This document shows, piece after piece, positions 1-8,820 of a stretch of DNA of 64,000 nucleotides; position 1 is the stretch's first letter, and each line of letters starts with the position of its first letter. The stretch covers positions 28,162 to 92,161 of the forward strand of contig QZFT01000036.1 in assembly GCA_003600225.1 (NCBI GenBank). The letters are read 5' to 3'. The notes under the pieces were generated by a model, which worked only from the letters and a program-made list of their open reading frames with translations, ran no database searches and was not told the DNA's origin. The stretch comes from Pseudonocardiaceae bacterium YIM PH 21723. Lineage in GTDB: Bacteria; Actinomycetota; Actinomycetes; Mycobacteriales; Pseudonocardiaceae. Position numbers and translations under genes: made by a program.

Positions 1-31
1 CGCGTTCCGGCGGACCGACGCGGCGCGGGCT

Positions 32-913
32 TCAGCTCAACGCGAGGCCGATGCCGGTGGCGGCCGACCAGGCCAGCATGGCCAGGCCGGTGTCCCGCAG
101 CACCGGGATCAGTTCCCGCCCCTGCTCGCCGCGGATGATCCGCTTGGCGGGCGGGATGACCAGCGGTACGGCCAGGAAGCCGATCAACGCGATCGGGTGG
201 GCGAAGCCGAGCAGCAGCGTCATCAGGAACGGGATGACCACCAGGGCCACCCACAGGTGCCGGGTGTCGCGGTCGCCCAGCAGCACGGCCAGGGTGTTCT
301 TCTCGTAGATCGTGTCGTTCGGGATGTCCCGCAGGTTGTTCGACACCAGCACGGCCGCGGAGAAGCAGCCGACGCCGCACGCCGCGCCGATCGCGCTGCC
401 GTTCACGCTGCCCGCCTGCACGTACAGCGTGCCGAGCACCGCGACCGGGCCGAAGAAAAGGAACACGGCGACCTCGCCGAAGCCCTCGTAGCCGTACGGC
501 CGCTTACCGCCGGTGTAGAACCAGGCCGCGGCGATGCAGATCGCGCCGACGACGAGCATCAGCCAGCGGCCGGTGATGATCACCAGGAGCAGGCCGGACA
601 CGCCGCCGAGGGCGAGGAAGCCGACCGCCGCGTTGCGCACCGCCCAGGGGCTCACGGTCTTGGAGCCCACCATCCTGATGGGCCCGGTGCGGTCGTCGTC
701 GGTACCGCGGACGCCGTCGGAGTAGTCGTTGGCGTAGTTCACGCCGATGACCATGCAGACCGCCACCAGCAGGGCCAGCAGCGAGGCCCCCCAGGAGAAC
801 GAGCCCGCGCTCTGGGCCGCGCCCGCTCCGACCAGGACCGGTGCGATCGCGTTGGGCAGGGTCCGGGGGCGTGCGCCTTCGACCCAATGAGCGAGTGTCG
901 CCATGAAGCTCAT
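32..913 (-). CDS. menA: 1,4-dihydroxy-2-naphthoate polyprenyltransferase MenA
   Basis: A 293-residue integral membrane prenyltransferase of the UbiA family. It attaches the polyprenyl tail to 1,4-dihydroxy-2-naphthoate, giving demethylmenaquinone. The first Asp-rich motif is NYANDYSD (N62, D63, D66), and the second is the RDIPND region (D196, D200) followed by GDRDTR. Both are the Mg-pyrophosphate sites of the family. Many hydrophobic segments fit the usual nine-helix fold, and the length is normal. An ATG three codons downstream (position 904) is an alternative start; neither has a clear ribosome site. The neighbourhood holds menE, menF, menG and menJ, and the long-chain prenyl synthase at 51295 probably supplies the tail. 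The assignment is secure. Confidence 0.95.
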   Translation of the reverse strand: MSFMATLAHWVEGARPRTLPNAIAPVLVGAGAAQSAGSFSWGASLLALLVAVCMVIGVNYANDYSDGVRGTDDDRTGPIRMVGSKTVSPWAVRNAAVGFLALGGVSGLLLVIITGRWLMLVVGAICIAAAWFYTGGKRPYGYEGFGEVAVFLFFGPVAVLGTLYVQAGSVNGSAIGAACGVGCFSAAVLVSNNLRDIPNDTIYEKNTLAVLLGDRDTRHLWVALVVIPFLMTLLLGFAHPIALIGFLAVPLVIPPAKRIIRGEQGRELIPVLRDTGLAMLAWSAATGIGLALS

Positions 914-1068
914 TGTGGTTCATCACGCTCGGCGAGTCGCGTTGACCCTGCGTTAATCACTACTCGTGGGTACGTCATGTCTACGTCAGCTGACCGATGT
1001 CTGCGGTTCACCGATCGGCGACCGTTGTTCTCGACCCGTTCACCAGGCCGAGACATCGGGAGCCTCAC

Positions 1069-1221
1069 ATGGCACGTCGCAGCTTCAAGGTCGAACCTCC
1101 ACTGCAACTGTTCGTCACCAACGGCCCGCACCGGGACCGCGCCCGGCTGCGGAACCTCCCCGTCCAGCGTGAGGAGGCCGCGCCGCGATCCGACGCCGCC
1201 CGGTCACCGCAGCCGCGGTGA
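1069..1221 (+). CDS. Small basic hypothetical protein (50 aa)
   Basis: A possible 50-residue Arg/Pro-rich protein beginning MARRSFKVEPP. A GGGAG ribosome site lies six bases before the ATG. The gene ends tail-to-tail, without a gap, against the convergent secreted-protein gene that stops at 1222. I recognise no family. The 155 bases upstream, back to menA, hold no other gene. Evidence is limited to the ribosome site, the compact fit between neighbours and the strongly basic composition, which is also common in chance ORFs of high-GC DNA. It may not be real. Confidence 0.4.
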   Translation: MARRSFKVEPPLQLFVTNGPHRDRARLRNLPVQREEAAPRSDAARSPQPR

Positions 1222-2433
1222 TCACGGGCTGCAGGTCGGCAGCGACTGGGCCGGCTTCACCAGGGCGCGACTGACGTACTGGTCCTTGCCGATGCGCACC
1301 CAGCGGTCGGTGGCGCCCTGCGGGCCGTCGACGACGGTGGGCCCGGGCAGCTCGCAGTACGCGGGCACCTTGGCGAACCGGCCCGCCATGCCGACGATGG
1401 GGTTCGCGATACCCGGACCGGATCGCACCGCGGTGGGCTGGTTGTTGCCGTGCTCATCCGGATCGGTGGTGATCCGGCCGGACCAGATGTCGGTGTCCCA
1501 CAGGTAGCTGACGGTCACCCAGGAGTTGTCCTTGAGGCCCAGGCCGTCCCAGAACGTGCCGTCGGCGAGGTCGATTCCCGCCGGGTTGGCCACCGAGCGG
1601 CCGAACTGGTCCTTGCCGCCGTTGTACGCCTGCTGCTTGGCCGCCTGGGACTGCGGCAGGCCCTGGGCCAGGTCCTGCCACATCTGCCGGGTACCCGCCG
1701 GGTTCCAGTAGTCGTCCTTGGTGTTCCACGGGCCCACGTCCCACACCGGGGCCCACGCGCAGCGGCCGTTCTTGGCGCAGATCTGCACCGAGTAGTCCCC
1801 GGAGTTCTTCTTGCTCAGGCTGCGCCACGAGGGCAGCGCGACGAAGTGGTCCCGGTCCTGGATGCGGTGGCCGTTGCCGGTGATGCCGCCGACGAGGCCT
1901 TCCCGGGTGGCGAAGACCTCGTAGCTTCGGGTGGCCGCCTGCTCGCCGCGCGGGATCGCCGTCGCCCTGGTTCCGGTGACCCGCAGCGAGCGCAGTTGAG
2001 GCTTTTCCGGTTTCACGCCGCTGGCGGCGACCCTGATCTGCACCGATGTCCCCGGCTTCGGGAGCGTGGTGCTGCGGCCAGCCGGCGCCGGCGCCCACTC
2101 GGTCCAGCCCCGGGGGCTCAGCGCGCGCACGGCCAGTTCGGCGTCGGGTGAAGCTTCTGCGGTGATGGTCACCGAGCCGACCGACTCCGGGAGTTGGTGT
2201 TCCGGGAGGATGCCGGTGATCAGCTGGGTCCCGGTGCGGGTGCCCGCGCCGAGGTCACCCTGCTGCCAGCTGATCGCGGCGGGGTCCTCCTGCCAGCTCA
2301 GCGGGCTGTCGTCATCGCGCGCGTCCGCGGTCAGCAGGACGCTGCCGGTCAGCGCCGTGGCGAGACAGCAGGCGAGGACGACGCGGGTGGTGGTGCTGGT
2401 GCGTCGGCGTCCGGTCACTCGAATCGTGCGCAT
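1222..2433 (-). CDS. Secreted protein with C-terminal bacterial SH3-like domain
   Basis: A 403-residue exported protein. I start it at the ATG at 2433 because GGGGAG lies seven bases upstream; an in-frame ATG at 2460 has no such site. An Arg-rich N-terminus is followed by a hydrophobic signal segment (VVLACCLATALTGSVLL). The middle contains VGPWNTKDDYW and NPAGIDLADGTFWDGLGL, a conserved block of secreted actinobacterial proteins; it may be a double-psi barrel/RlpA-like fold (inference). The last 70 or so residues (VRSGPG, TDRWVRIG, QYVSRALV) look like a bacterial SH3 domain, which often binds cell wall. A wall-associated role is likely, but no catalytic residue could be named. Confidence 0.75.
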   Translation of the reverse strand: MRTIRVTGRRRTSTTTRVVLACCLATALTGSVLLTADARDDDSPLSWQEDPAAISWQQGDLGAGTRTGTQLITGILPEHQLPESVGSVTITAEASPDAELAVRALSPRGWTEWAPAPAGRSTTLPKPGTSVQIRVAASGVKPEKPQLRSLRVTGTRATAIPRGEQAATRSYEVFATREGLVGGITGNGHRIQDRDHFVALPSWRSLSKKNSGDYSVQICAKNGRCAWAPVWDVGPWNTKDDYWNPAGTRQMWQDLAQGLPQSQAAKQQAYNGGKDQFGRSVANPAGIDLADGTFWDGLGLKDNSWVTVSYLWDTDIWSGRITTDPDEHGNNQPTAVRSGPGIANPIVGMAGRFAKVPAYCELPGPTVVDGPQGATDRWVRIGKDQYVSRALVKPAQSLPTCSP

Positions 2434-2535
2434 GCTTCGACTCCCCACAAGCAAGATCACCTCAAGCTCATTGAGTCTAGGAACGCGCGCCGGATCCCGC
2501 TGGCTGGATCACTCCCCTGGGTACAGGTAGTGGTT

Positions 2536-3690
2536 CTACCGGTCGTAGAGATCGAGTAGTTCGGCGCGCAGCGCGGCCCGGTCCACCTTGCCGCTGGCCA
2601 GCACCGGGAGCCGGTCCCGGACCAGGATCCGTTTCGGCAGGTCACACGCCCGATGCAACAGAAGCTTCAGCTCCGCCAGCAGCTGTGCCTCGTCCGCGTC
2701 GGCCACCACGACCGCGGTCACGGCGGCGCCCCACTGCGGATGTGGCAGGCCGAAGACGCACACCTCGCGCACACCGGTGACCGTGCTGAGTGCGGCCTCC
2801 ACCGCGGCCGGTGGCACCTTCTCCCCGCCGGTGATGATCATGTCGTCGATCCGGCCGGTGATCCGCAGCAGTCCGTCCGGTGACCGTTCGCCCAGGTCAC
2901 TCGTGCGGAACCAGCCGCCCTGGAAGTGCTCCGCGGTGAGTTCCGGCTGATGCCGGTAGCCCAGAGCCAGGGTCGGCCCGGACAGTTCCACCCGGTTCTC
3001 GTCGGTGAGGCGCCAGGAGACTCCGGCCAGTGGGAGCCCGTCGTACACGCAGCCGCCCGCGGTCTCGCTCATGCCGTAGGTGTGCAGCAACCGCACCCCT
3101 GCCCTGGTCGCGACCTCGCGTCGCGCGGGTGACAGCGGGGCGCCGCCGATCAGCACGCCGTCCAGGGCGGCCAGTGAAGCCGTCGCGGCTTCATCGGCGA
3201 GCACCCGGCCGAGCTGCGTCGGCACGAGTGCCGTGTAGTGCCGCCCAGGAGTCCCGAGCAGCCGTTCGATGCCGACGATGAACCCCGAAGCGCGGAAACC
3301 CGCCGACGTGTCCAGCAGCACCGGCTCGGTGCCGGCGAGCAGGCCACGGGCCAGCACCTGCAGGCCACCGATGTGGGTCGGAGGCATGGCGAGGAGCCAG
3401 GTGCCCGGCCCACCCAGGCGATCGAGGGTGGCCGTCGCTGAAGCCCGGATGGCGTCGGCGGTCAGCCGCACGCCCTTCGGGACACCCGTCGATCCGGACG
3501 TCGGAACGATCAACGCCACCCGCTCGTCCGGCTCACCCAGCTCCGGTCGCATCGACGCGGCGAAAGCTTCACTTGCCACGGGGAGTAGCACCGGACCGCC
3601 GGAGAGTGCCGCATCGAGCTTTTTCAACAGATGTTCGGTAGAACTTATGTTGTTGTCCCAGCTCACTGACTGGATCGATCGGCTGTTCAT
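2536..3690 (-). CDS. menE: o-succinylbenzoate-CoA ligase MenE
   Basis: A 384-residue adenylate-forming ligase that activates o-succinylbenzoate to its CoA thioester in menaquinone synthesis. The P-loop TSGSTGVPKG lies at residues 64-73, the TYGMSETAGG motif near 210, the hinge region GRIDDMIITGGEK near 280-300, and the C-terminal lysine motif SGKVDRAAL near the end. It is shorter than E. coli MenE, as actinobacterial versions are. The start is uncertain: the ATG at 3690 leaves only about 20 bases to the divergent menD-like start, so promoters must overlap or the true start is further in. The conserved domain only begins around residue 20. Confidence 0.9.
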   Translation of the reverse strand: MNSRSIQSVSWDNNISSTEHLLKKLDAALSGGPVLLPVASEAFAASMRPELGEPDERVALIVPTSGSTGVPKGVRLTADAIRASATATLDRLGGPGTWLLAMPPTHIGGLQVLARGLLAGTEPVLLDTSAGFRASGFIVGIERLLGTPGRHYTALVPTQLGRVLADEAATASLAALDGVLIGGAPLSPARREVATRAGVRLLHTYGMSETAGGCVYDGLPLAGVSWRLTDENRVELSGPTLALGYRHQPELTAEHFQGGWFRTSDLGERSPDGLLRITGRIDDMIITGGEKVPPAAVEAALSTVTGVREVCVFGLPHPQWGAAVTAVVVADADEAQLLAELKLLLHRACDLPKRILVRDRLPVLASGKVDRAALRAELLDLYDR

Positions 3691-3710
3691 CGATGACTAG
3701 ATTAAGCGGC

Positions 3711-5291
3711 GTGAATCCGTCTGCCGCAGCAGCCGCCGTAGTCGTCGACGAACTGATCCGAGCGGGTGTCCGCCACGCCGTTCTCGTCGCCGGTCCGCGC
3801 AACGCGCCACTGGCCATCGCGCTGAACGCTGCCGACCGGGCCGGCCGCATCACCCTCCACGTCCGGATCGATCTCCGCAGCGCCGCCTTCCTCGCGCTGG
3901 GCCTCGCGCAGCGCACGTTGCGTCCGGTGCCCGTCGTCGGGACCGACGCCGAGTCGGCCACCCATGCGCTTCCCGCGCTGCGGGTGGCCGAACAGACCAG
4001 GGTGCCGCTGGTGTTGCTGACCGCGGAGGCGGAGTGGCAGGAGGGCACCTTCGGCCCGCTGCTGCCCACCGTCGACCTCGGGATGCCACGCCGGGAGCCG
4101 GGACGCAACGCCGCCTGGCGGTCCACCGTGAACCGGGTCCTCGCGACCGCGACCGGTGTGCTGGACGGATACATCGGCCCCGCCCACCTGAACCTGCCGT
4201 TCGCCACCACCGTCGAGGTCGGTGACGCCTGGCCGGACTCACTCGACGGCCGGCCGGACGGCCGCCGCTGGACCACGCTGCCGGTCGGCTGGCGGCCGCA
4301 GCCCGAGGTGGGGCCGCCACTGGACAAGGTGCCGACGCTGGTCGTCGCCGGTCCCGGGGCCAACGGCGGGATCGCGCTGCTGGCCGCGCAGTACAACTGG
4401 CCACTGATCGCCGAGCCCGGCAGCCCCAGCTGGGGAGCGCCGGGGGTGATCGCCGGCGGCGGTCTGCTGCTCGGCGCGCCCAACCTGCCAGAGCCGCTGC
4501 GTCCCGCGCGGATCGTGGTGGCGGGCCGCCCGGAGCAGTACGGCTCGGTGCGCCGCTGGCTGGCCGATCCCGAGGTAGAGGTGTGCGTGCTGGCCGACAG
4601 CCCGCTGTGGCCCGATCAGGCCGGCACCGCGGACCGGGTGCTGCGATCGATGCCCGCGGCTGTGCCCAACCCGCAGGAGTGGCTGGCCGACTGGCACGAG
4701 GCGGACCGGCTGGCCGGCATCGTCACGGCCAAGGTGCTGGGCGATCTGCCCTGGTGGAGCGGGCTGAGGCTTGCGCGGACTCTGGTCGCCGCCATCCCGG
4801 TCGAGGCCCAGGTGAGCATCGGCGACGGCGAGCCGCTGCGTGACGTCACGCAGGCTTCAGGACCGCGGGACGGCCTGCGGCTGATGCCGGTCCCGGCGGG
4901 CGGCGGAGTCGCCGCCGCGATCGGCGCCGCGCTCGCGCACGACGGACCCGCGTACGCGTTGCTGGGGGAACGATCGCTGCTGGAGGACGCCGGCGCGCTG
5001 CTCATCGGCGGCACCGAGCAGCGTCCGCCGCTGACGCTGGTGGTGCGGCCGGATGTGCCGTCCGGAGGCTTCGAGCGCCTCTTCGGCATCCCGGCGACCA
5101 GGCTGCCCGCGCTGGCCGCGGCGAGTGGGATCGAGTACCGCGCGGTGAGCACCGAGGAGGAGTTCGTCGAGGCGCTGGATCCGACCGGTCTGCTCCGCAT
5201 CGTGCACGTCATCCCTGGTCAGGAAGACGTCGCCGGCTCACATGGACGCCTCTACGCGGCGATCGCCGCGATCTTCGGCCCGGTGGCGTGA
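3711..5291 (+). CDS. MenD-like protein lacking ThDP-site residues
   Basis: A 526-residue protein that aligns along its length with MenD (SEPHCHC synthase). I choose the GTG at 3711 because the product then starts MNPSAAAAAVVVDELIRAG, as MenD proteins do. The fold is recognisable but the active site is not. The ThDP-activating glutamate of RIDER[ST]A is Leu55 (RIDLRSA). The TSGTA motif reads TDAESA. The NRG.AGIDG segment reads VPAGGGVAA (394-402). The metal/ThDP motif GDLTF.HD reads GERSLLED (419-426), and the Gly-rich NNDGGGIF segment reads RPDVPSGGF. The reading frame is intact and typical in codon use, so it is probably expressed. It may be a pseudo-enzyme, a regulatory partner or a diverged enzyme; a true menD would then lie elsewhere. 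Confidence 0.8.
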   Translation: MNPSAAAAAVVVDELIRAGVRHAVLVAGPRNAPLAIALNAADRAGRITLHVRIDLRSAAFLALGLAQRTLRPVPVVGTDAESATHALPALRVAEQTRVPLVLLTAEAEWQEGTFGPLLPTVDLGMPRREPGRNAAWRSTVNRVLATATGVLDGYIGPAHLNLPFATTVEVGDAWPDSLDGRPDGRRWTTLPVGWRPQPEVGPPLDKVPTLVVAGPGANGGIALLAAQYNWPLIAEPGSPSWGAPGVIAGGGLLLGAPNLPEPLRPARIVVAGRPEQYGSVRRWLADPEVEVCVLADSPLWPDQAGTADRVLRSMPAAVPNPQEWLADWHEADRLAGIVTAKVLGDLPWWSGLRLARTLVAAIPVEAQVSIGDGEPLRDVTQASGPRDGLRLMPVPAGGGVAAAIGAALAHDGPAYALLGERSLLEDAGALLIGGTEQRPPLTLVVRPDVPSGGFERLFGIPATRLPALAAASGIEYRAVSTEEEFVEALDPTGLLRIVHVIPGQEDVAGSHGRLYAAIAAIFGPVA

Positions 5292-5304
5292 CAAGGAACA
5301 CCCT

Positions 5305-5339
5305 GCGGTGATGGGCGTCGATCGGCGCCCATTCACCGC
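5305..5339 (+). terminator. Hairpin terminator after menD-like gene
   Basis: GCGGTGATGGGCG pairs with CGCCCATTCACCGC, allowing one bulged base, around a short loop. It lies 14 bases after the menD-like stop and about 140 bases before the M1 peptidase start. No U-tract follows, as is common in actinobacteria. Confidence 0.6.
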
Positions 5340-5481
5340 ACGTGAACGAGCCGGGACCGTATTCCCGCCCGCTTCCGGATCATGCACTGAGGCAATTGCC
5401 TGCGTAAGGGCCTAGTGGCGGCCCTGACCAGCCGTTATGTTCCTGACACCAACCTATCGGGAATTGAATGGAGGGTCAGGC

Positions 5482-6984
5482 GTGCTGCGCAATGGCAAAC
5501 TTCTACTTTCGGTAGCCACGGTGTGTGCGGTAACCCTGTTGGCCGGGCCCGCGTTCGCGGCGGCACCGACTCCTGGGGCGACGACCATTGGGGATCCGTA
5601 CTACCCGACGACCGGTAACGGTGGCTACGACGCCATCAACTACGACGTCCGGCTGCAGTACGAGCCGAAGACCGACAACCTGCGCGGCACCACCACGGTG
5701 CTTGCGAAGGCCACGCAGGACCTGAGCGAGTTCAGCTTCGACTTCCTGCTCAAGACCAGCTCGGTCCGGGTCTCCGGAATCCCGGCGGCGTTCACGCTCA
5801 AGGACGGTAAACTTACTGTTAAGCCGGTGAAGCCTTTGGCGAACGGTCAGCAGTTCAGCGTGATCGTGCAGTACGAGGACGTCCCCTCCGCCGTGAAGGT
5901 CAACGGTTACAGCGGCTGGAAGAAGACCGACGACGGCGCGCTCGCCGTGCAGGAACCGGACGTCGCACCGTGGTGGTTCCCGGGTAACAACCACCCGAGG
6001 GACAAGGCCACGTTCGACATCTCCGTCGAGGTACCGGACGGCAAGTCCGCGCTGTCCAACGGCGCGTTGCTGGGCAAGTCCAGCAGGCTGGGCAAGACCC
6101 GGTGGAACTGGCGCAGCACGAAGCCGGCGGCGCCGTACCTGATCTCCCTGGAGATCGGTGACTTCGATGTGGTGCAGGGCACCGGCTACAAGAACCAGCC
6201 GCTGCTCAACGCCTACAGCAGGTCCCTCGGCGACTCGCTGCCCTCGGCTCAGGCCAGCATCGAGCGCACTCCGGAGGTGCTGGAGCACTTCAGCGGCATC
6301 TACGGCGAGTACCCGTTCGAGGCGCAGGGTGGCGTGGTCAGCCCCGGGCTGTCCTTCGCGCTGGAGAACCAGACCCGCCCGGTCTACTCGAAGAAGTTCT
6401 TCGACAAGGGCCTGAACCAGTACGTGGTCGCGCACGAGCTCGGTCACCAGTGGTGGGGCGACTCGGTGTCCGTGGACACCTGGCGCAACATCTGGCTGAA
6501 CGAGGGCTTCGCCAGCTACACCGAGTGGCTGTGGTCCGAGCACGTCGGCGAGGGCACCGCGGCCGAGCTGGCCAAGTGGTACTACGACAGCTACAAGGCG
6601 GACAACCCGCTGTGGCAGGAGGTCATCGGTGACCCCGGTGCCGGCAACGAGTTCGGCGCCGTCTACACCCGGGGTCCGCTGGCGGTGGCCGCACTGCGCC
6701 AGGAGATCGGCGACGACAACTTCTTCGTCCTGCTGAAGGAATGGCAGCGCCAGCACCGGTACGCCACGGGCACCATCGAGCAGTTCCAGAAGCTCGCCGA
6801 GGCGCTGAGTGGCAAGGACCTGAAGTCGTTCTTCGACACCTGGCTCTTCACCAAGGGCAAGCCGGCCTACGAGTTCAAGTCCGGTCAGCCGGGAGTCCGC
6901 AGCATCGCTCCGGCAGCCAAGCCGAAGTCCGTGGACCTCATCCAGCACACGCACGACCTGCTCCTTGAGGGCGAGTCGCACTAA
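5482..6984 (+). CDS. Secreted M1-family zinc metallopeptidase (first of two)
   Basis: A 500-residue exported aminopeptidase-like enzyme. The start is the GTG at 5482, preceded by GGAGGG and followed by a clear signal peptide ending AGPAFAAAP. The zinc site is HELGH (H318, E319, H322) with the distal ligand E341 in NEGF. The GAMEN-type substrate loop is represented by LSFALENQ. It lacks the C-terminal ERAP-like domain, so it consists only of the N-terminal beta domain and catalytic domain, like many secreted actinobacterial M1 enzymes. It is closely related to the next gene. A strong hairpin follows it, suggesting separate transcription. The substrate is unknown. Confidence 0.92.
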   Translation: MLRNGKLLLSVATVCAVTLLAGPAFAAAPTPGATTIGDPYYPTTGNGGYDAINYDVRLQYEPKTDNLRGTTTVLAKATQDLSEFSFDFLLKTSSVRVSGIPAAFTLKDGKLTVKPVKPLANGQQFSVIVQYEDVPSAVKVNGYSGWKKTDDGALAVQEPDVAPWWFPGNNHPRDKATFDISVEVPDGKSALSNGALLGKSSRLGKTRWNWRSTKPAAPYLISLEIGDFDVVQGTGYKNQPLLNAYSRSLGDSLPSAQASIERTPEVLEHFSGIYGEYPFEAQGGVVSPGLSFALENQTRPVYSKKFFDKGLNQYVVAHELGHQWWGDSVSVDTWRNIWLNEGFASYTEWLWSEHVGEGTAAELAKWYYDSYKADNPLWQEVIGDPGAGNEFGAVYTRGPLAVAALRQEIGDDNFFVLLKEWQRQHRYATGTIEQFQKLAEALSGKDLKSFFDTWLFTKGKPAYEFKSGQPGVRSIAPAAKPKSVDLIQHTHDLLLEGESH

Positions 6985-6991
6985 ACTGATC

Positions 6992-7031
6992 ATTACGGGG
7001 TGCTTTCCTGAACAGGGAAGCGCCCCGTAAT
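6992..7031 (+). terminator. Strong hairpin terminator between the two M1 peptidase genes
   Basis: ATTACGGGGTGCTTTCC pairs with GGGAAGCGCCCCGTAAT, with G-U pairs, around a short loop. The T-rich run GTTTTCC follows. It sits eight bases after the first peptidase stop. Confidence 0.8.
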
Positions 7032-7153
7032 GTTTTCCTGACCAACAGTATTCACATGAATTGCTCACGAGACTCTCAGGATATTCCGGTTGTACGAATC
7101 CGCTGTGCGCTATGGACTCGACGTCGTTCGCATTGATCCGACGGAGGTCCAGC

Positions 7154-8647
7154 GTGTGGCGTGCCAGCAGAGTTCTCTCGGCGACGGCCTTGGCCAGTGC
7201 GGTACTGATGCTCGCCGGCCCGGCTGTGACCAGCGCGCAGGCAACGGCGGGATCGTCCATCGGCGACCCGTACTTCCCGAAGACCGGGAATCTGGGGTAT
7301 GACGTCGCGAGTTACGACATTCGGCTGCGATACGAACCGAGTACGGACAATCTGCGGGGCACGACAACCGTGGTGGCCAAAGCCACGCAGGAACTGCGTG
7401 AATTCAGCCTGGATTTCCTGCTGAAGACCAATTCGGTCCGGGTTTCGGGCATTGCGGCGCATTTCCGGCTGGAGAACGGCAAGCTGATCATCACTCCGCA
7501 GTCCTCGGTGGCCAAGGAGCGGGAGTTCAGCGTGAGCGTGGACTACGAGGACACCCCGTCCAACGTCAAGCCCGACGGCTACAGCGCATGGAGCCGGACC
7601 GCCGACGGCGCCGTGGCGATGGGGGAGCCGGACATTGCCCGGTGGTGGTACCCGAGCAATGATCATCCGCGCGACAAGGCCACGTTCGACGTGTCGGTGG
7701 AGGTGCGCGGCGACCTGGCGGTGCTGTCCAACGGCAAGCTCCTGATGAAGGAGCCCCGTCCCGACGGCAGGGTCCGGTGGAACTGGCGCAGCGCCAAGCC
7801 ACAGGCCACCTACCTGGCGTTCCTGGCCGTCGGGAAGTTCGACGTCACGGAGGGCAGGGGCTACCGGGATCAGCCGGTGTGGAACGCCTATCACTCGGAC
7901 CTGGGAGACTCGCTCGGCTCGGCCAAGGCCAGTCTCGAGCGTGGCCCGGAGATCATCGAGTACTTCAGCCGGCTCTTCGGCGACTACCCGTTCGAGGCGC
8001 AGGGCGGCGTGGTCCTCGCCGGAAATGGGCTCAGCGCGCTGGAGACGCAGACCCGCCCGGTGTACGGCGGCGCGGTGTTCGGATTCGGGACGAATCCGTA
8101 CGTCGTCGCGCATGAATTGGCCCATCAGTGGTTCGGGGACGCGGTGTCGGTGGACACCTGGCGGAACATCTGGCTGAACGAGGGCTTCGCGACCTACATG
8201 GAATGGCTGTGGTCGGAGAAGTCGGGTGAGGGCACGGCGGCCGAGTTGGCGAAGTGGACCTACGACCGGAATCCGGCGAGCGACGACCAGTGGTCTGTGC
8301 TGCCCGGCGATCCGGGCGGGCGCAACATTTTCAGCTTCGCCGTCTATGAGCGTGGGGCGATGGCGGTGCAGGCACTGCGCCAGGAGGTCGGCGACGCGAG
8401 TTTCTTCGAGATTCTGCGGCGGTGGCAGCAGCAGCGTGCGCACGGCACCGGCACCATCGAGCAGTTCATCTCGGTCGCGGAGGGGACCGCCGGCAAGAAC
8501 CTGCGGCCGCTGTTCGACAGGTGGCTGTTCAGTAGCGGCAAACCGGACTACGCGTTCCAGGCGGGCAAGTCCGGCGGCAAGCCGAGGTCATGGGACCAGA
8601 TCGAGCACAATCGCGTCCTGCACGGCCAGCACACGCACGGGAAGTGA
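7154..8647 (+). CDS. Secreted M1-family zinc metallopeptidase (second of two)
   Basis: A 497-residue paralogue of the preceding gene. The GTG start at 7154 has GGAGG six bases upstream and gives a signal peptide (VLSATALASAVLMLAGPAVTSAQA). The zinc motif is HELAH (H320, E321, H324) with E343 in NEGFATY. The substrate loop reads GLSALETQ, so the Asn of the usual GAMEN/ALENQ motif is Thr; this may alter N-terminal amine recognition. The two genes share most conserved blocks and presumably arose by tandem duplication. The product ends in a His-containing tail (GQHTHGK), as does the first copy (HTHDLLLEGESH). Confidence 0.92.
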   Translation: MWRASRVLSATALASAVLMLAGPAVTSAQATAGSSIGDPYFPKTGNLGYDVASYDIRLRYEPSTDNLRGTTTVVAKATQELREFSLDFLLKTNSVRVSGIAAHFRLENGKLIITPQSSVAKEREFSVSVDYEDTPSNVKPDGYSAWSRTADGAVAMGEPDIARWWYPSNDHPRDKATFDVSVEVRGDLAVLSNGKLLMKEPRPDGRVRWNWRSAKPQATYLAFLAVGKFDVTEGRGYRDQPVWNAYHSDLGDSLGSAKASLERGPEIIEYFSRLFGDYPFEAQGGVVLAGNGLSALETQTRPVYGGAVFGFGTNPYVVAHELAHQWFGDAVSVDTWRNIWLNEGFATYMEWLWSEKSGEGTAAELAKWTYDRNPASDDQWSVLPGDPGGRNIFSFAVYERGAMAVQALRQEVGDASFFEILRRWQQQRAHGTGTIEQFISVAEGTAGKNLRPLFDRWLFSSGKPDYAFQAGKSGGKPRSWDQIEHNRVLHGQHTHGK

Positions 8648-8652
8648 GTCCG

Positions 8653-8684
8653 CCGGGTGGCTGCGCCGATCGACGGCCACCCGG
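8653..8684. terminator. Hairpin after second M1 peptidase gene
   Basis: CCGGGTGGC pairs with GCCACCCGG around a 14-base loop, just after the stop at 8647 and before the convergent menF. Confidence 0.6.
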
Positions 8685-8791
8685 CAACCGCCAACTGATC
8701 ATGACCGAACACAGTCCCCCGCCCTCCGAGGGGGCGTCCCCGTCCCAGCCTACGGCCCAATCAAGATCAACTAAGGGCGGGAAGGCCGGTC

Positions 8792-8819
8792 TGTGGATAA
8801 CCGGGGTGGGTGTGGACAG
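8792..8819. other. Paired DnaA-box-like motif, copy 1
   Basis: TGTGGATAA and TGTGGACAG, starting exactly 19 bases apart. On the minus strand they read CTGTCCACA, ten bases, then TTATCCACA. They lie between the convergent second M1 peptidase and menF genes. Three more pairs with the same spacing occur in the window. Confidence 0.45.
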
Positions 8820-8820
8820 G

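Noticed and set aside
5503..7260. 585-codon minus-strand open frame opposite the first M1 peptidase
   Set aside because: It is antisense to a clear zinc peptidase, has no recognisable domain, and long antisense frames are expected in high-GC DNA.
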